Shown here piece after piece: positions 44,472-54,208 of a stretch of DNA of 64,000 bases. How positions within the stretch are numbered: position 1 is the first letter of the stretch; every line of letters starts with the position of its first letter. The notes beneath the pieces are model-generated. The model ran no database searches, was not told where the DNA came from, and saw only the letters and a program-made list of their open reading frames with translations. The translations under genes were made by a program, and so were the position numbers. Source of the stretch: Brucella pseudintermedia (GTDB lineage Bacteria; Pseudomonadota; Alphaproteobacteria; Rhizobiales; Rhizobiaceae); assembly GCF_008932435.1 (NCBI RefSeq), contig NZ_WBWE01000006.1, forward strand, positions 1 to 64,000, read 5' to 3'.

Positions 44472-45860
44472 ATGAGCGACAATATTACCGATCTCGACCC
44501 CACGGCAGAGCGCCCCAACGCGCGCAAGGTTTTCGTAAAGACCTATGGCTGCCAGATGAATGTCTATGACAGCCAGCGCATGGCCGACAGCCTTGCCGCG
44601 GAAGGCTATGTCGCGACCGACACACCGGACGATGCCGATCTGGTCTTGCTGAACACCTGTCATATTCGCGAAAAAGCATCGGAAAAGCTCTATTCCGCGC
44701 TTGGTCGTCTGCGGAAGATGAAGGATGCGCGTGAAGCGAATGGCAAGGAATTGACCATTGGCGTCGCGGGTTGCGTCGCGCAGGCCGAGGGACAGGAAAT
44801 CCTGCGCCGCGCGCCGAATGTCGATCTCGTCATCGGGCCGCAGACCTATCATCGCCTGCCCAATGCGCTTGCGCGGGTTCGCGGCGGCGAAAAGGTAGTT
44901 GAGACGGAATACGCTCTCGAAGACAAGTTCGAGCATCTGCCGTCGCCCAAGCGCGAGGAAACGCGCAAGCGCGGTGTTTCTGCCTTCCTGACCGTGCAGG
45001 AAGGCTGCGATAAGTTCTGCACTTTCTGTGTGGTTCCCTATACGCGCGGCTCCGAAGTTTCACGCAGCGTGAAGCAGATCGTGGCGGAGGCCGAGCGCCT
45101 TGCCGATAGCGGCGTGCGTGAACTGACCTTGCTTGGCCAGAACGTCAATGCATGGCACGGCGCTGGCGACGATGGCCGCGAATGGGGGCTTGGCGAACTT
45201 CTGTTTCGTCTGGCGCGCATTCCGGGTATTGCGCGTTTGCGCTACACAACCAGCCATCCGCGTGACATGGATGACAGCCTGATTGCCGCCCATCGCGACC
45301 TGCGGCAATTGATGCCCTATCTGCATCTGCCGGTGCAGTCCGGCTCGGACCGGATTCTCAAGGCAATGAACCGCCGTCACAAGGCGGATGAATATCTGCG
45401 CCTGATCGAGCGTATTCGTGAAGTGCGCCCGGATATGGCGCTGTCGGGCGATTTTATCGTCGGTTTTCCCGGCGAAACCGATCAGGATTTCGAGGATACG
45501 ATGCGGCTCGTGCGGGAGGTCAATTACGCGCAGGCCTATTCGTTCAAATATTCGCCGCGTCCGGGCACGCCGGGGGCCGATCTCGACGGCCACGTGGAGG
45601 AAGCGGTCAAGGATGAACGCCTCCAACGCCTTCAGGCGCTGCTGTCGGAACAGCAATATGCGTTCCAGGATTCCATGATCGGTCGCGAGATGGATGTTCT
45701 TCTGGAAAAGCCGGGTCGCGAGGCTGGCCAGATGGTGGGCCGCTCGCCATGGCTCCTGCCTGTCATCATCGACGACAATCAGGACCGGATCGGCGACATC
45801 ATTCATGTGAAAATCACCTCTACAGGGACCAACAGCCTTATTGCGCAAAAACTGGCCTGA
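44472..45860 (+). CDS. miaB: tRNA-2-methylthio-N6-dimethylallyladenosine synthase MiaB
   Basis: The 462-residue radical-SAM enzyme adds the methylthio group to i6A37 of tRNA. The N-terminal cluster Cys are 27 (YGCQMN), 63 (NTCHIRE) and 101 (VAGCVAQ). The radical-SAM Cys are 179, 183 and 186 (GCDKFCTFC). A C-terminal TRAM domain (about 390-460) is present. The length is normal. It heads the conserved run with ybeZ, ybeY, the CorC-like gene and lnt. Confidence 0.97.
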   Translation: MSDNITDLDPTAERPNARKVFVKTYGCQMNVYDSQRMADSLAAEGYVATDTPDDADLVLLNTCHIREKASEKLYSALGRLRKMKDAREANGKELTIGVAGCVAQAEGQEILRRAPNVDLVIGPQTYHRLPNALARVRGGEKVVETEYALEDKFEHLPSPKREETRKRGVSAFLTVQEGCDKFCTFCVVPYTRGSEVSRSVKQIVAEAERLADSGVRELTLLGQNVNAWHGAGDDGREWGLGELLFRLARIPGIARLRYTTSHPRDMDDSLIAAHRDLRQLMPYLHLPVQSGSDRILKAMNRRHKADEYLRLIERIREVRPDMALSGDFIVGFPGETDQDFEDTMRLVREVNYAQAYSFKYSPRPGTPGADLDGHVEEAVKDERLQRLQALLSEQQYAFQDSMIGREMDVLLEKPGREAGQMVGRSPWLLPVIIDDNQDRIGDIIHVKITSTGTNSLIAQKLA

Positions 45861-46018
45861 AGGCATGATGATGCCGAGGCAGAAAATTTCGGCGTATTGA
45901 GTCGCTTGCCGGTAATCCTGTCGAGACTGTGATTGCAATGCGTGGACGGTTTGCGTTCATGCATAGTCTGGTCTGAAAAGTTCCCTACTTTTCACGATTG
46001 TGCTTTAAGGAGATACGG

Positions 46019-47080
46019 TTGAGCGCTACGGAAAAGCTGAAGTCTGCCAAGCCAACCAATCAAACGCAAAAAAGCCCGACGACCGGGGCCTCGGATATGG
46101 CCCATATCGTGCTCACCTTTGACAACAACCGTCTTGCCAGCGCGCTTTACGGTCAGTTCGATGAAAACCTTGCCCGTATCGAACAGAAGCTTGGCGTGGA
46201 TGTCCGCTCCAAGGGGAATCAGCTGTCGATCCGGGGCGAGCCGACCGCGACCGAACAGGCGCGGCGCGCGCTTGACCATCTTTATGCAACGCTGCAGAAG
46301 GGGCATGAGCTCGGACCATCGGATGTGGATGGTGCGTTGCGTATGGCTATTGCCGCCGACGACCAGCTCACCTTGCCGACCATGGAAAACAAGGGCAAGC
46401 TTTCCGCAGCCCAGATTTCCACACGCAAGAAGACGATCTTTGCCCGCACGCCGACACAGGATGCTTATATGCGTGCGCTCGACCGGTCGGAACTGGTGTT
46501 CGGCGTCGGCCCTGCTGGCACCGGCAAGACCTATCTTGCCGTTGCCCATGCTGCCATGCTTCTTGAACGCGGGCTGGTGGAGCGGATCATCCTGTCCCGT
46601 CCCGCTGTCGAAGCGGGGGAACGTCTGGGCTTCCTGCCGGGCGATATGAAGGAAAAGGTCGATCCCTATCTGCGCCCGCTTTACGATGCGCTTTACGACA
46701 TGATGCCAGCGGAAAAGGTGGAGCGTGCCATTACCGCCGGTGTGATCGAAATCGCGCCCCTTGCCTTCATGCGCGGGCGCACGCTGGCGCATTCTGCGGT
46801 CATTCTTGACGAGGCACAGAACACGACTTCCATGCAGATGAAGATGTTCCTGACCCGTCTCGGTGAAGGATCGCGCATGATCGTGACTGGCGACCCAAGC
46901 CAGATCGACCTTCCGCCGGGCCAAAAATCAGGGCTGGTAGAGGCGCTTCGCGTGCTGGACGATGTGGAGGGTGTCGTCAAGGTGCGCTTCACAGAAAAGG
47001 ACGTCGTGCGTCATCCGCTTGTGGCGGCCATTGTCGGTGCATACGATCGCGATGGCAAACAGCACGCGCGTCCGGAATGA
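46019..47080 (+). CDS. ybeZ: PhoH-like ATPase YbeZ
   Basis: The 353-residue protein has an N-terminal KH-like region (IVLTFDNNRLASALYGQFDENLARIEQKLG), a PhoH P-loop domain with FGVGPAGTGKTYLAVAHAA (Walker A), LSRPAVEAGERLGFLPGDMKEKVDPYLRPLYD and VILDEAQNTT (Walker B). YbeZ partners YbeY in rRNA maturation. The frame opens upstream at another TTG, but TTG at 46019 has AAGGAG six bases ahead and no better ATG is present, so that start was used. A terminator follows before ybeY. Confidence 0.94.
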   Translation: MSATEKLKSAKPTNQTQKSPTTGASDMAHIVLTFDNNRLASALYGQFDENLARIEQKLGVDVRSKGNQLSIRGEPTATEQARRALDHLYATLQKGHELGPSDVDGALRMAIAADDQLTLPTMENKGKLSAAQISTRKKTIFARTPTQDAYMRALDRSELVFGVGPAGTGKTYLAVAHAAMLLERGLVERIILSRPAVEAGERLGFLPGDMKEKVDPYLRPLYDALYDMMPAEKVERAITAGVIEIAPLAFMRGRTLAHSAVILDEAQNTTSMQMKMFLTRLGEGSRMIVTGDPSQIDLPPGQKSGLVEALRVLDDVEGVVKVRFTEKDVVRHPLVAAIVGAYDRDGKQHARPE

Positions 47081-47117
47081 TCTTGCAATTGCTTGTTGGA
47101 ATAACGATTTAAAAGAT

Positions 47118-47147
47118 GCTGTCTGCCTTTTGGCAGGCAGCTTTCTT
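47118..47147 (+). terminator. Rho-independent terminator between ybeZ and ybeY
   Basis: A 10-bp stem GCTGTCTGCC/GGCAGGCAGC (one G-T pair) closes a TTTT loop and is followed by TTTCTT. It lies 37 bases after ybeZ, so ybeY expression needs readthrough or a promoter in the 49 bases that follow. Confidence 0.82.
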
Positions 47148-47196
47148 GTAACTGAAAGGATGATGCGGCTAGCCACATGGAGAGCCGCCGCAGAAC

Positions 47197-47703
47197 GTGT
47201 CAAATAACGCGATCCATATCGATATCATGGTCGAAGCTGGCAACTGGCCGGATGAGGCTGCCCTTGAAGGGCTCGTCAGGAAGTCCGTCGAGGCCGCCTG
47301 GACAAATCTTGGACTGAACAGCGCGGCAAGCGAACTCAGTGTCGTCTTCACCGACGATGCTTCGATCCAGGCCCTGAATGCCGAATGGCGCGGCAAGGAC
47401 AAGCCGACCAATGTGCTGTCGTTTCCGGCCTTTCCCGTGAAGGCCGGGATGCAACCGGGTCCGATGCTAGGCGACATCATCATTGCGCGGGAAACCGTCG
47501 AGCGAGAGGCCCTAGAAGAAGGAAAGCCGCTCGAAAATCACCTTGCACACCTCGTCGTGCATGGCTTTTTGCACCTTTTGGGTTACGATCACGAAACCGA
47601 TGCGGAAGCGGAGGTGATGGAAGGCCGCGAGCGTGAGATCCTTCATGCTCTTGCCATCCCCAACCCTTATGCTGTATCCGATTACGACCTTAACAACGAT
47701 TGA
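47197..47703 (+). CDS. ybeY: Endoribonuclease YbeY
   Basis: The 168-residue protein carries the zinc motif [14 protein letters not shown] (H3 triad, about 127-137) and the conserved [14 protein letters not shown] region. YbeY helps process the 3' end of 16S rRNA and check 70S ribosomes. The start is GTG at 47197; a GGAGAG lies rather far upstream, so initiation may be weak. No in-frame ATG lies close by. The CorC-like gene starts two bases after the stop. Confidence 0.95.
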   Translation: MSNNAIHIDIMVEAGNWPDEAALEGLVRKSVEAAWTNLGLNSAASELSVVFTDDASIQALNAEWRGKDKPTNVLSFPAFPVKAGMQPGPMLGDIIIARETVEREALEEGKPLENHLAHLVVHGFLHLLGYDHETDAEAEVMEGREREILHALAIPNPYAVSDYDLNND

Positions 47704-47705
47704 CC

Positions 47706-48830
47706 ATGGCTGATCAAACATCGCACCCTCCGTCCGCTGGCGAAAACCGCAGCGAGACCCAAGACGCCGAAGGGCAAAGTACGCAGCGGCCCGTAGTGGC
47801 CGAGAAGCGTTCCCTGCTGTCGAATATTTTCCCGTTTATGCGCTCGCGCCAATCCTCTTCGTTGCGCGAAGATCTGGCCGATGCACTTTCCAGCACGGCC
47901 AGCGAACAGGACTCAGCATTCTCGCCTGAAGAAAAGGCGATGCTGCACAATATCCTGCGCTTGCGTGAAATCCGCGTCGAAGACGTGATGATCCCGCGCG
48001 CCGACGTCGAGGCCGTTGAAATTTCCACGCCGCTCTGGGAGGTGCTGGAGCTTTTCGAAAAATCCGGCCATTCGCGTATGCCGGTCTATGCCGAGACGCT
48101 GGACGATCCCCGCGGCATGATCCATATCCGCGATGTTCTCAATTATATCACCAAGCAGGCACGCCAGAAGACCGCGCGCCGCAGCAGCACGCGCAGCAAG
48201 GCGACAGCCGAAGACAAGGCCGCGAAGTTCGACATGGGCCGCATCGATCTTACCAAGACGATCGGTGAACTCAATCTCATGCGCAAGGTCCTGTTCGTGC
48301 CGCCATCCATGATGGCGAGCGGATTGATGGCGCGCATGCAGGCGACCCACATCCAGATGGCGCTGGTCATCGACGAATATGGCGGGACCGATGGTCTGGT
48401 TTCGCTGGAAGACATTGTCGAAATGGTGGTAGGCGATATCGAAGACGAACATGACGACGAAGAAATCATGATCGCTGAAGAAGCCGATGGTGTGTTCGTT
48501 GTCGATGCGCGCGCCGATCTGGAAGAACTTGCCGCAAAGATCGGCCCGTCTTTCGAGGTGGGCGAGCATGGCGAGGACGTCGACACGGTCGGCGGTCTCA
48601 TCTTCTCGGTTCTCGGACGCATTCCGGTTCGTGGTGAGGTGGTGCAGGCAATTCCAGGTTACGAATTCCATGTGCTGGAAGTCGATCCGCGCCGCGTGAA
48701 GAAGGTGCGCATCGTTCCGCTTTCCGCGGCTGACCGTCGCCGCCAGCAACGGGCTGTCATATCCACCAAGCCCGGAGAACAGCCCGCACAAGCCGAGACC
48801 ACAACCGACGCCTCCAACGAGGCCGGATGA
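47706..48830 (+). CDS. CorC/HlyC-family CBS domain protein
   Basis: The 374-residue protein has an N-terminal charged stretch, a pair of CBS domains (about 90-260; EIRVEDVMIPRADVEAVE, then LVIDEYGGTDGLVSLEDIVE) and a C-terminal CorC_HlyC transporter-associated domain (about 280-360, DGVFVVDARADLEELAAKIG). It lacks the membrane DUF21 domain, so it is the soluble CorC form. Such proteins are linked to magnesium/cobalt efflux; the hemolysin label is historical. ATG at 47706 was chosen over TTG two codons earlier. The stop overlaps lnt (ATGA). Confidence 0.9.
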   Translation: MADQTSHPPSAGENRSETQDAEGQSTQRPVVAEKRSLLSNIFPFMRSRQSSSLREDLADALSSTASEQDSAFSPEEKAMLHNILRLREIRVEDVMIPRADVEAVEISTPLWEVLELFEKSGHSRMPVYAETLDDPRGMIHIRDVLNYITKQARQKTARRSSTRSKATAEDKAAKFDMGRIDLTKTIGELNLMRKVLFVPPSMMASGLMARMQATHIQMALVIDEYGGTDGLVSLEDIVEMVVGDIEDEHDDEEIMIAEEADGVFVVDARADLEELAAKIGPSFEVGEHGEDVDTVGGLIFSVLGRIPVRGEVVQAIPGYEFHVLEVDPRRVKKVRIVPLSAADRRRQQRAVISTKPGEQPAQAETTTDASNEAG

Positions 48831-50425
48831 TCGAAAGGCTGGCAGGGAAAATCATTCTGTCGAGCGGCTGGCGTCGTGCGCTGGCCGCTTTTCTGAGTGG
48901 TGCCTTCGCCACGCTGACCCAGCCGCCATTTGATATCTTTGTGGCGGGCTTCATCTCTTTTCCCATTCTGGTCTGGCTGATCGATGGCGCAATCGCCAAT
49001 GCGAACGCCGGTCCGGTCAGACGCCTGTTTCCAGCAGCTATAATCGGCTGGTGGTTCGGTTTCGGTTATTTCGTGTCCGGACTGTGGTGGATCGGCGCGG
49101 CGTTGCTGGTCGATGCGGATCAGTTCGCCTGGGCTCTGCCGCTTGCGGTTCTGGGCCTGCCTGCATTTTTGGCGCTTTTCTACGCGCTTGCGGCCATGGT
49201 CGCGCGTGTCTTCTGGTCGGATGGCTTGGGGCGCATTTTCGCGCTTGCATTCGGTTTTGCGCTGGCGGAATGGCTGCGTCTTTTCCTGTTCACAGGCTTT
49301 CCGTGGAACGCCATCGGCTATGCCATCATGCCGACACCGCTCCTGATGCAATCGGTGACCGTGCTTGGACTGACTGGAATGAGCGCATTGGCAGCGTTTG
49401 TCTTTGCCGCACCGGCCCTGCTGATAGGCGGGCGATTTGCAAGGACGGGCATTGCATTTGCTCTGATACTAATCGCTGCCCATGTCGGCTTTGGTGCGTG
49501 GACGCTTTCACAAGCGCCCGCATTGGGCGAGGAAAAAACCTCGCTCGCGGTTCGTATCGTGCAGCCATCCATCGCCCAGACCATGAAGTGGGATAATGCC
49601 GAACGCCGGTCCATTTTCGACAAGCTGGTTTCCCTGACGGCGGAAACGCCCGCCGAAGGCAAGCCGAAGCCCGATGTGATCATATGGCCCGAAACGGCAG
49701 TTCCTTATATCCTCACCTCAACGCCCGAGGTTCTTTCGCGGATCGGCGAAGTTCTGCAGGACGGTCAGGTGCTGCTGACGGGTGCCGTTCGTGAAGAAAA
49801 GGCATCCGGTGGCGGCGAGCCGCGCTATTATAATTCGATTTACACGATCGATGACCGGGGCGTCATTGTCGATGCCGCCGACAAGGTGCATCTGGTCCCT
49901 TTCGGTGAATACTTGCCTTATGAGAATTTTCTTCGCAGGCTCGGGCTTCAGGAGGTGGTGGAAATGCCCGGCGGGTTTACCGCCGGTACTGCGCGCCGGG
50001 CGCTGAACGTGAAAGATGACAAAACCTTTTTGCCGCTGATCTGCTACGAGGCGATTTTTCCCGACGAGCTTGGATATTCGGGCCAGAAGGCGAGCGCCAT
50101 CATCAATGTGACAAATGACGCGTGGTATGGCGATACGCCAGGGCCGTACCAGCATTTCCGGCAGGCACAGGTTCGCGCTGTGGAGCAAGGGCTGCCACTT
50201 ATTCGCGCTGCCAATAATGGTCTTTCAGCGGTCGTGGATACCTATGGTCGAATCACTGACGGTCTTCCGCACGATGCCATCGGGGTAATTGACGCTTACC
50301 TACCGTCAACTCGTGCACCATTTTGGAGCACGCCGCCCGGTCCGCGACAATCTCTGGTAGCGCTGTTAACCTTACTCGCGGTGAGCGTGGCTTTCCGACT
50401 GCCAATCGGCAGGCGTTTTCATTGA
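48827..50425 (+). CDS. lnt: Apolipoprotein N-acyltransferase
   Basis: The 532-residue inner-membrane enzyme adds the third acyl chain to lipoproteins. The N-terminal half has about seven membrane helices and the C-terminal half is a periplasmic nitrilase-fold domain. The catalytic triad is visible: Glu289 in WPETAVPY, Lys353 in ADKVHLVPFGEYLP and Cys406 in LICYEAIFPDE. The length is normal. It overlaps the CorC-like gene by four bases, the usual corC-lnt coupling. It should act on the two lipoproteins found in this window. Confidence 0.96.
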   Translation: MIERLAGKIILSSGWRRALAAFLSGAFATLTQPPFDIFVAGFISFPILVWLIDGAIANANAGPVRRLFPAAIIGWWFGFGYFVSGLWWIGAALLVDADQFAWALPLAVLGLPAFLALFYALAAMVARVFWSDGLGRIFALAFGFALAEWLRLFLFTGFPWNAIGYAIMPTPLLMQSVTVLGLTGMSALAAFVFAAPALLIGGRFARTGIAFALILIAAHVGFGAWTLSQAPALGEEKTSLAVRIVQPSIAQTMKWDNAERRSIFDKLVSLTAETPAEGKPKPDVIIWPETAVPYILTSTPEVLSRIGEVLQDGQVLLTGAVREEKASGGGEPRYYNSIYTIDDRGVIVDAADKVHLVPFGEYLPYENFLRRLGLQEVVEMPGGFTAGTARRALNVKDDKTFLPLICYEAIFPDELGYSGQKASAIINVTNDAWYGDTPGPYQHFRQAQVRAVEQGLPLIRAANNGLSAVVDTYGRITDGLPHDAIGVIDAYLPSTRAPFWSTPPGPRQSLVALLTLLAVSVAFRLPIGRRFH

Positions 50426-50570
50426 CAGACTAATATTGTTACGATGTTATGGCTCGGCGGCGACGGTTTTTGCGGAAAATCGTCAGACTACCTCCCAACA
50501 CTTATTGTTATCGCTGTTCAGATGAACAGAGCATGAATGAAAGCTCGCAGCTGCGAGGAGTGACAGTTGT

Positions 50571-50978
50571 ATGATTGAGAATAAAAAGAAGCCCAACCCC
50601 ATTGACGTGCATGTCGGCAGCCGCATCCGTCTTCGTCGTAACATGCTGGGCCTCAGTCAGGAAAAACTGGGCGAAAATCTCGGGATCACCTTTCAGCAGA
50701 TCCAGAAATACGAGAAAGGCACCAACCGTGTCGGTGCAAGTCGCCTGCAGGCGATCTCGGCAATTCTGAATGTCCCGGTCTCTTTCTTTTTTGAAGATGC
50801 ACCAGGTTCCTCGAACCAGGCCGGTTTTGCAGAAGATAATGAAGCGACCTACGTTGTCGATTTCCTGAATTCCAATGAAGGTGTTCAGCTGACCCGCGCC
50901 TTCACGAAAATTTCAGATCCGAAAGTGCGCCGCAAGATCATCGATCTCGTGAAGTCGCTCGCTGCGGACGCCGACTGA
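50571..50978 (+). CDS. PraR/PhrR-like HTH-XRE transcriptional regulator
   Basis: The 135-residue protein has a Cro/C1-type helix-turn-helix at about residues 13-68 (IRLRRNMLGLSQEKLGENLGITFQQIQKYEKG). Its short C-terminal region (YVVDFLNSNEGVQLTRAFTKISDPKVRRKI) matches what I recall of PraR and PhrR of rhizobia, regulators tied to quorum sensing, biofilm and acid response. These genes also sit upstream of metK. GAGGAG precedes the ATG. Targets in this organism are not known. Confidence 0.8.
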   Translation: MIENKKKPNPIDVHVGSRIRLRRNMLGLSQEKLGENLGITFQQIQKYEKGTNRVGASRLQAISAILNVPVSFFFEDAPGSSNQAGFAEDNEATYVVDFLNSNEGVQLTRAFTKISDPKVRRKIIDLVKSLAADAD

Positions 50979-51155
50979 TTGCATATCCTAAAAAGATGAT
51001 GAGCGCGGGACATAGCCGTGTCCCGCCGGACTTTGCGCTTGATGGCGCCGGATCAGGCAGAAAATGTCATCCAGAATGAATTTTCGCGCTGCGGTGCTGT
51101 GGCAACAAGAATATGCATTGACGGTTTAATCCCAACTTCGCTAACACATTACCGT

Positions 51156-51217
51156 GCCCGGAACGCTGGAACCTGTTCCGGGCGCTACTGTGTTTCCATG
51201 GCGGAAATATTTTCCGC
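51156..51217 (+). promoter_or_regulatory. Two hairpins in the metK leader
   Basis: A 9-bp stem GCCCGGAAC/GTTCCGGGC with a ten-base loop (51156-51183) is followed by a 6-bp stem GCGGAA/TTCCGC (51201-51217). The metK ribosome site lies 14 bases after the second. The placement suggests control of metK, or a terminator for the upstream HTH gene. I do not recognise a known SAM riboswitch. Confidence 0.5.
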
Positions 51218-51240
51218 TGGATTTTCAAGAGGGGTTACCC

Positions 51241-52503
51241 GTGTCGCGCAGTTCTTATCTCTTCACCAGCGAATCTGTGTCCGAAGGCCATCCGGACAAG
51301 GTTTGCGACCGCATCTCCGATGAAATCGTGGACATGATCTACAAGGAAGCGCGCCGTACCGGCGTCGATCCGTGGTCTGTCCGTGTTGCCTGTGAAACGC
51401 TTGCGACCACCAATCGCGTGGTCATCGCCGGCGAAGTGCGCGTGCCGGATACTTTCCTGAAGAAGAATAAGGACGGCACCATCGCCCATGATGCTGCCGG
51501 GCATCCGCTCATCAATCCTTCGCGTTTCCGCTCGGCGGCGCGCAAGGCGATCCGTGAAATCGGTTACGAACAGAACGGCTTCAACTGGAAGACCGTAAAA
51601 ATCGACGTGCTTCTGCATCCGCAATCCGCCGACATTGCGCAGGGCGTGGATAACGCCGCCGACCGTCAGGGCGAAGAAGGTGCGGGCGATCAGGGCATCA
51701 TGTTCGGCTATGCCTGCCGCGAAACCCCCGATCTCATGCCGGCGCCGATCTACTATTCGCACAAGATTCTCGAAAAGCTTTCGGAAGCCCGCCACAAGGG
51801 CGAGGGCGATGCGGGCAAGCTCGGTCCCGATGCCAAGAGCCAGGTCACGGTGCGCTACGAGAACGGCAAGGCCGCCGAGGTTACGCAGATCGTTCTTTCC
51901 ACGCAGCATTTGGATGCGAGCTGGGATTCGAAAAAGGTCCGTTCCGTTGTCGAACCCTATATCCGGGAAGCGCTCGGTGACCTTCCGATCGCCGCCAATT
52001 GCAACTGGTACATCAACCCGACCGGCAAGTTCGTCATCGGCGGACCGGACGGCGATGCCGGGCTGACGGGCCGCAAGATCATCGTGGACACTTACGGTGG
52101 CGCAGCACCGCACGGCGGCGGCGCATTCTCGGGCAAGGATACGACCAAGGTGGATCGCTCGGCAGCTTATGCCGCGCGCTATCTCGCCAAGAACGTGGTG
52201 GCCGCCGGGCTTGCTGACCGCTGCACGATCCAGCTTTCCTATGCTATCGGTGTGGCGCAGCCGCTTTCGGTCTATGTTGATCTGCATGGAACCGGCAAGG
52301 TGTCGGAAACTGCGGTCGAGGAAGCGCTGCGTCAGGTCATGGACCTGTCGCCGACGGGCATCCGCAAACACCTCGATCTCAACAAGCCGATCTATGCCAA
52401 AACGTCGTCCTACGGTCACTTTGGCCGCAAGCCGGGCCGTGACGGTTCCTTCTCCTGGGAGAAGACGGATCTGACCAAGGCGCTGAAGGCAGCGGTTGCG
52501 TAA
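51241..52503 (+). CDS. metK: S-adenosylmethionine synthetase
   Basis: The 420-residue enzyme makes SAM from methionine and ATP. It has [20 protein letters not shown] at the N terminus (catalytic His in GHPDK), [12 protein letters not shown] (about 140) and [22 protein letters not shown] (P-loop-like, about 290). The open frame extends 29 codons upstream, but GTG at 51241 has GAGGGG six bases ahead and starts right at the family N terminus. SAM supplies the methyltransferases and MiaB encoded nearby. A terminator follows at 52566. Confidence 0.97.
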   Translation: MSRSSYLFTSESVSEGHPDKVCDRISDEIVDMIYKEARRTGVDPWSVRVACETLATTNRVVIAGEVRVPDTFLKKNKDGTIAHDAAGHPLINPSRFRSAARKAIREIGYEQNGFNWKTVKIDVLLHPQSADIAQGVDNAADRQGEEGAGDQGIMFGYACRETPDLMPAPIYYSHKILEKLSEARHKGEGDAGKLGPDAKSQVTVRYENGKAAEVTQIVLSTQHLDASWDSKKVRSVVEPYIREALGDLPIAANCNWYINPTGKFVIGGPDGDAGLTGRKIIVDTYGGAAPHGGGAFSGKDTTKVDRSAAYAARYLAKNVVAAGLADRCTIQLSYAIGVAQPLSVYVDLHGTGKVSETAVEEALRQVMDLSPTGIRKHLDLNKPIYAKTSSYGHFGRKPGRDGSFSWEKTDLTKALKAAVA

Positions 52504-52565
52504 CTTCCTGGCAGGAGGTTGCATCGAAAGCCGCTTGGCGTTATGTGTGCCGACGAATTTCGGGG

Positions 52566-52589
52566 AGCGCGGTCTTGGATCGCGCTTTT
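52566..52589 (+). terminator. Rho-independent terminator of metK
   Basis: A 6-bp GC stem AGCGCG/CGCGCT with a nine-base loop and four T residues lies 62 bases after metK and 39 before trmB. Confidence 0.75.
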
Positions 52590-52627
52590 CTGTTATTTGA
52601 ACCTGATATGATGCCGATGGATAAATC

Positions 52628-53329
52628 ATGACCGAAGAATCTCATCCTCTGCGCGGTGCCGGAAATTTCTTCGGTCGTCGCCACGGCAAGCCTCTGCGAA
52701 GCCACCAGAAGAACCTGTTCGAGGATCTTCTGCCGCGCCTGAAGATTGATGTCAAAAACCCGGCGCCGCAGGATTTGCGCACGCTTTTTGAAGCAAAGGT
52801 CGATGCCGTGCGTCTGGAAATAGGCTTCGGCGGCGGCGAGCATCTGCATCATGAAACCGGTCGCTATCCACAGACGGGCTTCATCGGCGTTGAACCGTTT
52901 ATCAATGGCATGGCCAAGATGCTGGCGGCGCTGGATGCACAGCCACGGCAAAACCTGCGCCTTTATGATGAGGATGCGACGGCGGTCTTGGACTGGCTGC
53001 CGGATGCTTCCCTGTCGGGCATCGATCTTTTCTACCCCGATCCCTGGCACAAGCGACGCCACTGGAAGCGTCGCTTTGTGAGCGACGCCAATCTGGACCG
53101 CTTCGCTCGCGTGCTGAAGCCCGGCGCAAAATTCCGTTTCGCCTCGGATATCGAACATTATGTCAACTGGACGCTCCAGCATTGCCGCCGCCATGAGGCA
53201 TTCGACTGGCAGGCGAAAGGTCCCTCCGACTGGAACGATGCCTATGAAGGCTGGCCGGGCACGCGCTATGAAGCGAAGGCTTTTCGCGAGGGTCGACGCG
53301 CCGCTTATCTGACCTTCATTCGCCGATGA
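52628..53329 (+). CDS. trmB: tRNA (guanine-N7-)-methyltransferase TrmB
   Basis: The 233-residue SAM enzyme methylates G46 of tRNA. It has [14 protein letters not shown] (SAM motif, about 60-73), [15 protein letters not shown], the TrmB hallmark [19 protein letters not shown] (about 134-152), and [23 protein letters not shown] at the C terminus. The length is normal. The rimP promoter lies shortly downstream. Confidence 0.96.
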   Translation: MTEESHPLRGAGNFFGRRHGKPLRSHQKNLFEDLLPRLKIDVKNPAPQDLRTLFEAKVDAVRLEIGFGGGEHLHHETGRYPQTGFIGVEPFINGMAKMLAALDAQPRQNLRLYDEDATAVLDWLPDASLSGIDLFYPDPWHKRRHWKRRFVSDANLDRFARVLKPGAKFRFASDIEHYVNWTLQHCRRHEAFDWQAKGPSDWNDAYEGWPGTRYEAKAFREGRRAAYLTFIRR

Positions 53330-53373
53330 AGCTGCTGACCGCGTGCGGAATGAATCGAACAGCAGAAGCGGTC

Positions 53374-53402
53374 TTGAAAAAATCCGCTTCCGCTGGTATA
53401 TA
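53374..53402 (+). promoter_or_regulatory. Sigma-70-type promoter of the rimP-nusA-infB operon
   Basis: TTGAAA at 53374-53379 and TATATA at 53397-53402 are 17 bases apart, close to the ideal housekeeping promoter. The predicted start would be near 53409, directly ahead of the attenuator hairpins. It is one of the clearest promoters in the window. Confidence 0.8.
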
Positions 53403-53430
53403 GGTTTCAAATTCTTGGTCGTTTGAACAA

Positions 53431-53460
53431 GAGTGGGCCCTCCCGGACCCGCTCTTTTTT
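53431..53460 (+). terminator. Attenuator-like terminator in the rimP leader
   Basis: GAGTGGG pairs with CCCGCTC (one G-T pair), extended by a short inner stem, and is followed by six T residues. It comes about 25 bases after the predicted transcript start and 33 before rimP. An alternative small stem TCTTG/CAAGA (53413-53417 with 53428-53432) overlaps the first bases of the terminator stem and could compete with it. This resembles the rimP leader described in Rhizobiales. Confidence 0.75.
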
Positions 53461-53492
53461 GTTACTTACGGCTCTCTGAAGAGGTTTATCGA

Positions 53493-54155
53493 GTGACGGA
53501 ACAGGAACAGGCAATTGAAGCCGCAAGCGCGGATGAGCGTATCATTCGCGAAACGGGCATCGATGCAAAAGTGGCAGGCATTGTGGAGCCGGTGATCAAT
53601 ACGCTGGGTTTCCGCCTTGTGCGTGTACGCCTTTCCGGCCTCAACGGCCAGACCTTGCAGATCATGGCCGAGCGTCCCGACGGCACGATGACGGTCAACG
53701 ATTGCGAGCTTGTCAGCCGCACGGTTGCGCCGGTTCTCGACGTGGAAGATCCGATCAACGGAAAATACCATTTGGAGATTTCCTCTCCAGGTATCGACCG
53801 CCCTCTGGTCCGCAAGTCGGATTTTGTCGACTGGGCTGGTCACATTGCAAAGGTGGAAACCTCGATAGTTCATGAAGGCCGCAAGAAGTTTCGCGGGCGC
53901 ATCGTTCTGGGCGATGCGGAATCCGTCGTGATCGAAAGCGATCAGATTTCCTATGGCAGCGAACCTGTCGTTCGCATTCCATTCGATCTGATCTCGGATG
54001 CGCGCCTCGTTCTGACTGATGACCTGATCCGCGATGCGCTGCGCAAGGACAAGGCCCTGCGCGAAGGCCGCATTCCGGGCGACGATCTCGGTAGCGATGA
54101 AGCGGACGAGCAGTCCGGCGGAGCCGCGCCGGACGAAGCCCAAGATAAAGAATAA
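53493..54155 (+). CDS. rimP: Ribosome maturation factor RimP
   Basis: The 220-residue protein assists 30S subunit assembly. It has an N-terminal alpha/beta domain ([19 protein letters not shown], then [28 protein letters not shown] and [12 protein letters not shown]) and an SH3-like C-domain (about 100-180). The acidic C-terminal tail is longer than in E. coli. The frame is open 20 codons further upstream; GTG at 53493 with GAAGAGG ahead gives the expected N terminus. It opens the nusA-infB operon, after an attenuator. Confidence 0.95.
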   Translation: MTEQEQAIEAASADERIIRETGIDAKVAGIVEPVINTLGFRLVRVRLSGLNGQTLQIMAERPDGTMTVNDCELVSRTVAPVLDVEDPINGKYHLEISSPGIDRPLVRKSDFVDWAGHIAKVETSIVHEGRKKFRGRIVLGDAESVVIESDQISYGSEPVVRIPFDLISDARLVLTDDLIRDALRKDKALREGRIPGDDLGSDEADEQSGGAAPDEAQDKE

Positions 54156-54208
54156 GTTTCAGGCGTCCGGCATCTTGAGGAGCCGGATGCGACACCAAGG
54201 AGAGTCCA

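Noticed and set aside
50979-51240. SAM-II or SAM-I riboswitch upstream of metK
   Set aside because: I could not fit the known conserved cores to this sequence, so it is listed only as an unassigned structured leader.
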